A stretch of 12,969 nucleotides of DNA. It comes from Deltaproteobacteria bacterium. Lineage in GTDB: Bacteria > Desulfobacterota > Binatia > Binatales > Binataceae. The position numbers were made by a program, and so were the translations under genes. Positions 6,359-12,969 of the stretch are shown here, piece by piece. Each line of letters begins with the position of its first letter. Position 1 is the stretch's first letter. Location: the NCBI GenBank assembly GCA_021780585.1, contig JAJXYM010000285.1:1-12969 (forward strand), read 5' to 3'. The notes under the pieces are model-generated. The model had not been told where the DNA came from and did no database searches. It worked only from the letters and a program-made list of their open reading frames with translations.

Positions 6359-7348
6359 TCATGCGGATTTTTCGATTTTCTCGGCGCGTTCGGGCTTTTC
6401 GGCGCGGTCGGTCCGCTCATGGCGGTCGTGATTGCGCACCTGATGGTTCTCGGTGGGCGTGCCCGACGGTTTGGCCGCCGTCAGCACCTCAATAAATCGG
6501 CTCACGGCGGGCGATAGCTCGCGTCCGCGCTTGTAGATGATCGCGAGCGGCCGGGTGAACGGCCCCTCGGTAAACTCCAGCATCTTGAGCGAGCCGCGCG
6601 CGATTTCAAGCTCGACCGTCGAGCGCGGCACGATCGCGATGCCCTGACCGATTTCGACCGCGCGCTTGATCGTCTCGATATTGTCGAACTCCATCGTATA
6701 GATGGGCTTGACGCCGTGGTCGCGCAAGATGCGGTCAGAGGCCTTGCGGGTTGCAATGTCGCGCTCGTAGCCGACAAAGTGCTGTCCGGCCAACTGCCGG
6801 ACGTTGACGCGATTGAATTGCGCCAGCGGATCGCTGGGCGGGGCCACCAGCACCAGCTCGTCATGCCGGAAGGCGATCGTCACGATCTGGCTGCGCTTGT
6901 TCGGATAGGCGACCACGCCGAGATCGATTTTGCCTTCGATCAAATCCTCATAGATTTTGTTCGAGCGGAGATATTCGAGATGGACGTTGACCTGCGGATA
7001 GGCGCGCAGAAATTCGCTCAGATAGGGCGGCAACTCGTGCAGCCCCACGCTGTAAACCGTGCCAACCCGAATGGCCCCGGCCACCACCGAGCCGATTTCG
7101 CGCAGCCGGTTCTCCAGCTCGACGAAACGGCGCACGATCTCCTTGCTCGAATTATAGAGAATCTGGCCGGCCGGAGTTGGTTTGACACCAGCGCGGGCGC
7201 GCTCTAACAATCGACATTCGTATTTGTCTTCGAGACTTCGCACCTGCTGGCTGACCGCCGACTGGGTCACGAAGTTTTGCGAAGCGGCATAAGAAACGCT
7301 GCCACTTTCGATGATGTCGCAGAAGACCTTTAGCGTCTCGATGTGCAT
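6359..7348 (-). CDS. LysR-type transcriptional regulator, probably controls gcdH
   Basis: From ATG 7348 the protein is 329 residues and starts MHIETLKVFCDIIESGSVS, the standard LysR winged helix-turn-helix (AASQNFVTQSAVSQQVRSLE, residues about 21-40). The co-inducer domain follows with IRVGTVYSVGLHELP, IDLGVVAYP, FDNIETIKRAVEIGQGIAIV and LAIIYKRGREL. The open frame extends to 7528, but that leader lacks family similarity and crosses the regulatory region. An unusual charged tail (about 296-329, rich in E, K, R, D, ending RAEKPERAEKIEKSA) extends beyond a normal LysR end. The gene is divergent from gcdH, the classical arrangement in which the regulator acts on its neighbour and itself. In proteobacteria a similar regulator, GcdR, accompanies gcdH, but I cannot prove orthology from sequence. 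The effector is probably a glutarate-pathway intermediate (inference). Confidence 0.9.
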   Translation of the reverse strand: MHIETLKVFCDIIESGSVSYAASQNFVTQSAVSQQVRSLEDKYECRLLERARAGVKPTPAGQILYNSSKEIVRRFVELENRLREIGSVVAGAIRVGTVYSVGLHELPPYLSEFLRAYPQVNVHLEYLRSNKIYEDLIEGKIDLGVVAYPNKRSQIVTIAFRHDELVLVAPPSDPLAQFNRVNVRQLAGQHFVGYERDIATRKASDRILRDHGVKPIYTMEFDNIETIKRAVEIGQGIAIVPRSTVELEIARGSLKMLEFTEGPFTRPLAIIYKRGRELSPAVSRFIEVLTAAKPSGTPTENHQVRNHDRHERTDRAEKPERAEKIEKSA

Positions 7349-7365
7349 ATTACTACGGTCTCGTA

Positions 7366-7391
7366 TAAGGATATTTGATGTATCACCCTTA
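7366..7391. promoter_or_regulatory. Inverted repeat TAAGG-N16-CCTTA, candidate LysR operator
   Basis: TAAGG (7366-7370) and CCTTA (7387-7391) are inverted with a 16-bp spacer. The spacer is A/T-rich and also holds TGAT-GT-ATCA (7376-7385) with 4-bp arms. It lies about 20-45 bp before the LysR start and within the divergent region, a plausible autoregulation site. The match is short and could be chance. Confidence 0.35.
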
Positions 7392-7500
7392 CGCAATGGG
7401 GGTTGGCGGCGGGCCGGAAAGCAGTCCGAAGCAATGGCTTCGCGCTCCGGATCCAGTTCGCCCGACGGACGCGGCGAGGCCCTTCGCGGCGCGCGTACGG

Positions 7501-7516
7501 CATAATTAAAATTATG
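7501..7516. promoter_or_regulatory. Palindrome CATAATT-AA-AATTATG upstream of gcdH, candidate operator
   Basis: Perfect 7-bp arms around a two-base centre in the most A/T-rich stretch of the window, 27 bp before the gcdH ATG. This would overlap or adjoin the promoter, as expected for a regulator binding site. A strong AAGGA (7530-7534) lies eight bases before the ATG. The palindrome is seen; its protein partner (the adjacent LysR regulator) is inferred. An A/T-only palindrome is less unlikely than a mixed one. Confidence 0.45.
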
Positions 7517-7542
7517 TTTGTTAATCAATAAGGACCAGCAAA

Positions 7543-8712
<1,170 letters not shown>

Positions 8713-8741
8713 GCGCGCGCGATCGAGTCGGGCTGAAAATA

Positions 8742-8773
8742 AACGGCCGGAGCGCGTCAGCGTTCCGGCCGTT
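8742..8773. terminator. Strong convergent terminator hairpin (T-rich on the minus strand)
   Basis: AACGGCCGGA (8742-8751) pairs perfectly with TCCGGCCGTT (8764-8773), and the stem can extend by GCGC/GCGT to about 14 bp with a GTCA loop. Read on the minus strand the hairpin is followed by TTTATTTTC, giving a good intrinsic terminator for the leftward hydrolase gene. It also lies about 30 bp after the gcdH stop and may serve both genes. Confidence 0.75.
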
Positions 8774-8842
8774 CATGCTGGTTACGCGCGGGGCGGTCGG
8801 CCGGTCGCCGGACGCTCCGCGCGCGCCGCGGAATCGAGCCAA

Positions 8843-9697
8843 TCAGGGCAGGATGAAGCGGAACGAATCGCCATAGCGCACGATTTTGCCGGCCGACGGC
8901 GCCGCGAAATGGGTGCCGAAGACCAGCACGTTGCTGTCCGCATAACGCTCGCAGAAGGCGCGCCGCGTCTGTTTCGCCAGCTTTCCGTCAACGTCGAAAT
9001 TATCATCCCATTCCGGGAAGCGGCACTGGATCGGATGGTGCATCAGATCGCCGGTGATCACCGCGTCCTGACCCGCCGACGAGATGCGCACGGAGAAATG
9101 GCCGGGCGTATGGCCGGGAGTCGATTCGAGCCAGACTTCGTCGGTAATCTTGTGCTTGTCGTCGACGAACGTCAGCATCCCTTCGGCCATCACGGGACGC
9201 ACCGAATCCTCCACCGGGTCTTTCAGGAAGGGATCCTCGGCGCGCGAAAAGAAATCCCATTCCGTGCCGCCGACCAGATATTTCGCCTTGGGGAAGGTCG
9301 GCGTCCACTTGCCGTCCTTGAGCATCGTGTTCCAGCCAACGTGATCGAGGTGCAGATGGGTGCAGACGACGTGATCGATCGAGTCGCGCTCACAGCCGAT
9401 TTTCTTCAGGCTGTCGAGAAACGGCAGATGGAGCTGGTTGAAACCCTCCATCGAACGCACCTTGTCGTTGCCGACGCAGGTATCGACGATGACGCGCTGG
9501 CCGCGGCTCTCGACCACCAGGGCGTGGATGCTGAGACGGATTTTGCCGGTTTCGTCGATGAAGGTCGGATAGAGCCAGTCGCGATCCTTCATCAGATTTT
9601 CCGGGGTTCCATCGGGCAGGATCATCGTGCCGTCCCAGGACACCTCGGATTCGATTACCCGGCTGATTTTAACGTCGCCGATTTTCCATTGGTTCAT
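8843..9697 (-). CDS. Metallo-beta-lactamase-fold hydrolase
   Basis: From ATG 9697, chosen because AGGGAG sits eight bases upstream, the protein is 284 residues; the frame extends slightly upstream to 9721 without support. Metal ligands are intact: HLHLDH with His114, His116, Asp118 and His119; His196 in TPGHTPGH; Asp217 in ITGDLMHHP; and His263 in VFGTHFAAP. No signal peptide is seen, so it is probably cytoplasmic. The family includes lactonases of the AiiA/AttM type and methyl-parathion-hydrolase-like enzymes, and the segment DTCVGNDKVRSMEGFNQLH is typical of the latter group in my memory. The natural substrate is not determined. It is convergent with gcdH and divergent from the heptose operon, so context gives no clear pathway. 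Confidence 0.9.
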   Translation of the reverse strand: MNQWKIGDVKISRVIESEVSWDGTMILPDGTPENLMKDRDWLYPTFIDETGKIRLSIHALVVESRGQRVIVDTCVGNDKVRSMEGFNQLHLPFLDSLKKIGCERDSIDHVVCTHLHLDHVGWNTMLKDGKWTPTFPKAKYLVGGTEWDFFSRAEDPFLKDPVEDSVRPVMAEGMLTFVDDKHKITDEVWLESTPGHTPGHFSVRISSAGQDAVITGDLMHHPIQCRFPEWDDNFDVDGKLAKQTRRAFCERYADSNVLVFGTHFAAPSAGKIVRYGDSFRFILP

Positions 9698-9965
9698 ATA
9701 ACTGGCTCCCTGTGGCGTCACGCGCCGCAGCGCGATCGTGTCCGCTTCTCTTTAGAAGATTCCGCGGGCCACGCCAACCGTGCGGGATCGACGCAGTCCG
9801 CCGGCGCCGCGCCGGCGATAATCGCGAACAGCCGCCAATTCGCGTCTGGCGACGAAATCGCATCAATTTTGACGGCTGATTGCGCCGCAGGCCGCTTGTT
9901 CATCACCGACAATTCACTAAAACTAGGGGACGGGAAGCGACGAATCGGCGGCGGATGGATGAATC
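9698..9965. other. Divergent intergenic region (hydrolase / heptose operon) with hairpin at 9799-9817
   Basis: CGCCGGC (9799-9805) and GCCGGCG (9811-9817) form a 7-bp stem with loop GCCGC. Further right, TTGTTC (9896-9901) and TAAAAC (9918-9923) with 16 bp between them are a weak promoter candidate for the rightward operon, lying about 45 bp before its GTG. I see no gene here. Confidence 0.35.
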
Positions 9966-10538
9966 GTGGACGGCGATGCGGATAGCGACGGCCGAGCGGC
10001 GGCAATTGCGCGCGCCGTCTTTCTCGATCGCGACGGCGTGATCAATCGGGTCGTGATGCGGCTTGGGCGGCCGGAGAGTCCGCGCGCGATGAGCGAATTC
10101 GCCTTCGAGCCAGGCGTCGCGGCCGCCGTCGAACGGCTCAAGGCGGCGGGATTGCGGCTGTTCGTCGTCAGTAATCAGCCCGATTTGGCGCGCGGCAAGC
10201 TGGCCCCCGAGACCGTCGCGGCGATGACCGGCGCGATCATGCGGGCGCTGCCGATCGACGCCGTGCGCGTCTGCCCGCATGACGATCGGGACGACTGCGG
10301 ATGCCGCAAGCCGCGGCCGGGGATGCTGGTCGAGCTGGCGCGGGAATATGGAGTTGTGCTGGGGGACTCTTTCATGATTGGCGATTCGTGGAAGGACATG
10401 GCGGCGGGACGGGCGGCGGGATGCGCGACGATCATGCTCGAGCGCGACTATAATTGCGGGGCCGCGGCGGACTATCGCCGGCCGACGCTGGCCGACGCGG
10501 CCGCGCTGATCGTTTCAATTATGGACGGCGGCCGATGA
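9966..10538 (+). CDS. gmhB: D-glycero-D-manno-heptose 1,7-bisphosphate phosphatase-like HAD protein (GmhB-like)
   Basis: The 190-residue protein is a HAD subfamily IIIA phosphatase: FLDRDGVIN with nucleophile Asp21 and Asp23, SNQ (69-71), CPHDDRDDCGCRKPRPGM with the four zinc ligands expected (Cys103, His105, Cys111, Cys113), and GDSWKD (139-144). The zinc loop is shorter than in E. coli GmhB, which may affect specificity between alpha and beta anomers; I cannot say which is used. The start is GTG 9966; an in-frame TGA at 9960-9962 excludes anything upstream, and the ribosome binding site is weak. It hydrolyses the C7 phosphate of heptose 1,7-bisphosphate in family members; histidinol-phosphatase is the main alternative, but the neighbouring GmhA-like gene, which overlaps its stop by four bases (ATGA), favours heptose synthesis. 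Confidence 0.85.
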   Translation: MDGDADSDGRAAAIARAVFLDRDGVINRVVMRLGRPESPRAMSEFAFEPGVAAAVERLKAAGLRLFVVSNQPDLARGKLAPETVAAMTGAIMRALPIDAVRVCPHDDRDDCGCRKPRPGMLVELAREYGVVLGDSFMIGDSWKDMAAGRAAGCATIMLERDYNCGAAADYRRPTLADAAALIVSIMDGGR

Positions 10539-11146
10539 GCGACGATCTGCGCGCTCATATCAGCGGCTACCTGGACGAGGCGGCGGCGATTTGCGCCCGG
10601 CTCGATCAGGAAGCGATCGCGAAGATGGTCGCGGGGCTGGTCAGTCTGCGCGCCGGGAACGGACGGCTCTTTTTCCTCGGCGTCGGCGGCAGCGCGGCGA
10701 ACGCCTCGCACGCGGTCAACGACTTCCGCAAAATCGCGAACGTCGAAAGTTACGCGCCGACCGACAACGTCGCCGAACTAACCGCGCGCATCAACGACGA
10801 CGGTTGGGAATCGGCTTACGCGCGCTGGCTCGAAGCGAGCCGGATCGGCCCGCGCGACGCGGTCTTCGTGCTCTCGGTGGGCGGCGGCGACGCGGAGCGC
10901 GGAGTGAGCGCGAACCTGGTCGCGGCGATCCGCCATGCCCGCGCGGCCGGCGCGCGGGTCTACGGAATCGTCGGGCGCGACGGCGGCTATACCGCGCAAG
11001 CGGCCGACGCCTGCGTAATCGTGCCGACCCTGAGTCCGCATACGGTGACGCCGCATACCGAGGCGTTCCAGGCGGTGATATGGCATCTGATCGTCTCGCA
11101 TCCGGCGCTCGCGGCGAACCGGATGAAGTGGGAATCGATCCGTTGA
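10535..11146 (+). CDS. SIS-domain sedoheptulose-7-phosphate isomerase-like protein (GmhA-like)
   Basis: The ATG at 10535 overlaps the gmhB TGA, indicating translational coupling; the open frame runs further upstream, but that part is the gmhB shadow. The 203-residue protein is a single SIS domain: LGVGGSAANASHAVND (48-63) is the phosphosugar loop and LSVGGGDAERG (113-123) the second loop. Next comes DGWESAYARWLEA-like packing and a C-terminal PHTEAFQAVIWHLIVSHP. GmhA isomerises sedoheptulose 7-phosphate to D-glycero-D-manno-heptose 7-phosphate as a tetramer with active sites at subunit interfaces. Compared from memory with E. coli GmhA, the zinc-linked Glu65 appears as Asp63 and catalytic His180 aligns with Trp183, with His184 one residue later. 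This could be a divergent subclass or my alignment error, so no gene symbol is given. Confidence 0.8.
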   Translation: MSDDLRAHISGYLDEAAAICARLDQEAIAKMVAGLVSLRAGNGRLFFLGVGGSAANASHAVNDFRKIANVESYAPTDNVAELTARINDDGWESAYARWLEASRIGPRDAVFVLSVGGGDAERGVSANLVAAIRHARAAGARVYGIVGRDGGYTAQAADACVIVPTLSPHTVTPHTEAFQAVIWHLIVSHPALAANRMKWESIR

Positions 11147-11176
11147 CGCGCCCGCGCCGCGCGGAGGGGAAGTCGC

Positions 11177-11860
11177 ATGAAGATTTTCGTGGATTCCGCC
11201 AATCTGGCCGAAATCGAGGAGGCCCTGAAACGCGGCTTCGCCGCCGGCGTCACCACCAATCCTTCGATCCTGTCCAAGGAAGAGCGCACCGATTTCCGCG
11301 AGCATATCCGCGCGATTATCAAGCTGCTGGGACGTTACGGAATGGAGATTCCGCTGAGCGTCGAAGTGTTCACGACCGAGCCGCGCGAGATGCTGCGTCA
11401 GGCGCGTGAACTGGCGGAAGCGTTCGGCGACTATCCGGGACTCAATATCAAGGTTCCGATCGGATGGGACGAATTGCGGGTGATCCGGGAGCTCAAACAG
11501 CGCGGCCTCAGGGTCAACTGCACCTGCTGCATGTCGTTCAACCAGGCGGTGATGGGGGCGCTCGCGGGCGCCGATTACGTAAGCCTGTTCTACGGGCGGA
11601 TCCGCGATATCGGCTACGACGCGCGCGCCGTGGTCGAAAGCGTGCGGCGGGCGTTCCGCGAGGGCGCGGTGGCGACGCAAATCATCGTCGGCAGCATCCG
11701 CCATATCCATGATATCAACGAGGCGCTGATGGCCGGGGCGGATATCGTCACCGTGCCGCCGAAATTCTTCCCCCAGATGGTCAGCCATCCGAAGACCGCC
11801 GAGGCGGTCGAACAATTCATCAACGACTTCCGCGACTGGAGCGCGCCGCGCGACCGTTAG
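11177..11860 (+). CDS. Transaldolase / fructose-6-phosphate aldolase family protein
   Basis: The 227-residue protein starts MKIFVDSANLAEIEEALKRG, then VTTNPSILS (25-33) and LNIKVPIG with the Schiff-base Lys92. It continues VNCTCCMSFNQAVMGALAGA, YVSLFYGRIRDIG and ends with GADIVTVPPKFF, the order found in the short FSA/TalC transaldolases of about 215-230 residues. A GGAGGGG (11163-11169) lies seven bases before the ATG. These class I aldolases act on fructose 6-phosphate, and some are true transaldolases making sedoheptulose 7-phosphate. Its place 30 bp after a GmhA-like gene suggests it feeds or balances sedoheptulose 7-phosphate for heptose synthesis (inference). The cysteine-rich CTCC at 115-118 is unusual. 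Substrate specificity (F6P aldolase, transaldolase or other ketose) cannot be read from sequence alone. Confidence 0.87.
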   Translation: MKIFVDSANLAEIEEALKRGFAAGVTTNPSILSKEERTDFREHIRAIIKLLGRYGMEIPLSVEVFTTEPREMLRQARELAEAFGDYPGLNIKVPIGWDELRVIRELKQRGLRVNCTCCMSFNQAVMGALAGADYVSLFYGRIRDIGYDARAVVESVRRAFREGAVATQIIVGSIRHIHDINEALMAGADIVTVPPKFFPQMVSHPKTAEAVEQFINDFRDWSAPRDR

Positions 11861-11908
11861 CGAACAGCGTCCCCAATCCGGCGGCGGAGCGGACCGCGGC
11901 GGAGGCAA

Positions 11909-12969
11909 GTGAAGATCGGAATTCTTGGCGGCGGACTGGCGGGACTGGCGACGGCCAGCGCCTGCCGGGCCCATCGATGCGAGGTGCTCGAGGCCGGCGA
12001 CGCGATCGGCGGCCATTGCCGTAGCCTGGTCGAAAACGGCTACACCTTCGACCTCGGCGGTCCGCATATCCTGTTTTCGCGCAACCAGGAAATCCTCGCG
12101 GAGCTGCATCGGCGGCTCGGGGCGAACCTCGCCACGCGCCGGCGCAACAACCGCATCTGGTACGACGGCCGTTTCGTCAAATATCCATTCGAGAACGGAC
12201 TATACGATCTGGCTCCGCAAGATCGCTTCGAATGCCTCTATTACTATCTCAACAATGACTATCCACGGCCGGTGAATTTCAAGGAATGGATCTATCATGT
12301 ATTCGGCAAGGGCATCGCCGAGAAATACATGATCCCATACAACGAGAAAATCTGGAACGTGCCGGCCGAGCGGATGGCGATCGACTGGGTCGACGGGCGC
12401 GTGCCGCGTCCCCCCGCCGAGGACGTGATCAAAAGCGCGGTCGGGGTCGAAACCGAGGGCTACACGCATCAGTTGAACTTCGGCTATCCGATCCACGGCG
12501 GAATCGAGGCGCTGCCGCGCGCGTTCGCCGCCGCATGCGGCGCGATCGTGACGGGCTTCCGCGTGGCCCGGGTATGGCGCGAGGACGGGCTCTGGCGGGT
12601 GAGCGACGGCGATCGGGTGCGCGCCTACGATCGGCTGGTCTCGACGATTCCGATCCAGGATCTGGTCGCCGGCCTGCCCGACGTTCCGCACGCGGTGCGC
12701 GCGGCGGTGGACGATCTCCGCTTCAATTCGCTGATCGTCGTGATGCTGGGCGTCGCGACCCCGCAGCCGCATCCGTTCACCGCGCTCTACGTGCCCGACC
12801 CGCGCTTCATCTTTCATCGGCTTTCGTTTCCGCTGAACTTTACCGCCGCGGGCGCCCCCACCGGCCATGAGGCGATCGCCGCCGAAATCACCACCAATCC
12901 GGGCGATGGCGTGCACGAGCTCGACGACGACGAAGTGACCCGGCTGACGATCGACGGCCTTGAAACGAT
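11909..12969 (+). CDS. FAD-dependent oxidoreductase, UDP-galactopyranose-mutase / protoporphyrinogen-oxidase-like (3' end cut)
   Basis: GTG 11909 with GGAGG (11901-11905) just upstream opens a frame that stays open to the right edge (353 codons visible). It starts VKIGILGGGLAGLATASA, the dinucleotide-binding Rossmann motif, with Glu28 for the FAD ribose, then GGHCRS (34-39), YTFDLGGPHILFS and WYDGRFVKYPFENG. The middle contains YHVFGKGIAEKYMIPYNEKI and WNVPAERMAIDWVDGRVPRP, features I associate with flavoproteins that sit in surface-polysaccharide loci and resemble UDP-galactopyranose mutase or protoporphyrinogen oxidase. It lacks the exact GAGLFG motif of classical mutases, so mutase activity is not established. 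It follows the transaldolase gene by 48 bp on the same strand and is likely part of the same operon, consistent with a role in sugar processing or lipid/polysaccharide modification. The C-terminus and catalytic end are not visible. Confidence 0.82.
   Translation, partial: MKIGILGGGLAGLATASACRAHRCEVLEAGDAIGGHCRSLVENGYTFDLGGPHILFSRNQEILAELHRRLGANLATRRRNNRIWYDGRFVKYPFENGLYDLAPQDRFECLYYYLNNDYPRPVNFKEWIYHVFGKGIAEKYMIPYNEKIWNVPAERMAIDWVDGRVPRPPAEDVIKSAVGVETEGYTHQLNFGYPIHGGIEALPRAFAAACGAIVTGFRVARVWREDGLWRVSDGDRVRAYDRLVSTIPIQDLVAGLPDVPHAVRAAVDDLRFNSLIVVMLGVATPQPHPFTALYVPDPRFIFHRLSFPLNFTAAGAPTGHEAIAAEITTNPGDGVHELDDDEVTRLTIDGLET

Noticed and set aside
7349..7528. Upstream extension of the LysR open frame
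   Set aside because: The leader has no family similarity and crosses the divergent regulatory region; LysR proteins begin at MHIETLKVF.
10778..12109. A 443-residue leftward open frame
   Set aside because: It covers the isomerase and transaldolase genes on the opposite strand and lacks any domain-like pattern.

Overview
This is a GC-rich window (by eye roughly two thirds G+C) from a Gram-negative bacterium. LPS-type heptose genes, a signal-peptide-bearing envelope protein and LysR-type regulation support this. I cannot fix the taxon. Coding style and gene families would fit an uncultured proteobacterial-type or Binatota-like soil or water lineage, and a half REP-like element resembles repeats that are common in Alphaproteobacteria. 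Most long overlapping open frames are antisense shadows produced by GC-rich codon usage.

Layout. (1) 1-1111, minus: the N-terminal part of a large AddB-like / PD-(D/E)XK-family nuclease-helicase protein that runs off the left edge. (2) 1112-1469: a non-coding gap holding a REP-like hairpin between two identical 23-bp direct repeats. (3) 1470-3177, minus: two tandem paralogous MOSC-domain proteins, both keeping the Cys expected to bind molybdenum cofactor. (4) 3404-4162, plus: an uncharacterised six-helix membrane protein, divergent from the MOSC pair across a gap with a perfect 14-bp palindrome. (5) 4431-6230, plus: a CinA/MoeA-like molybdopterin-binding-domain protein, a conserved secreted Gly/Pro-rich protein and an ArsC/Spx-like thiol protein. 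(6) 6359-8712: a divergent LysR regulator and glutaryl-CoA dehydrogenase pair, with two inverted repeats between them. (7) 8843-9697, minus: a metallo-beta-lactamase-fold hydrolase, separated from gcdH by a strong convergent terminator. (8) 9966-12969, plus: an apparent heptose operon comprising a GmhB-like phosphatase, a GmhA-like isomerase, a transaldolase/FSA-family enzyme and an FAD-dependent UGM/protoporphyrinogen-oxidase-like protein cut by the right edge.

How the genes work together. The LysR/gcdH unit is probably a self-contained module for glutaryl-CoA degradation (lysine, tryptophan or aromatic catabolism). The last operon can be read as a route to heptose phosphates: the transaldolase-family enzyme may supply or tune sedoheptulose 7-phosphate, the SIS protein isomerises it, and the HAD phosphatase removes a phosphate ahead of nucleotide activation; the FAD protein may modify a sugar or act elsewhere in surface-polysaccharide synthesis. 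Three nearby proteins (two MOSC, one MoCF-fold) have molybdenum-cofactor-related folds, but no molybdoenzyme is visible here. I see no mobile element, CRISPR array, tRNA or rRNA, and no clearly new multi-gene system. The most unusual items are the repeat-flanked REP-like hairpin, the atypical active-site residues of the GmhA-like protein and the transaldolase-heptose linkage.
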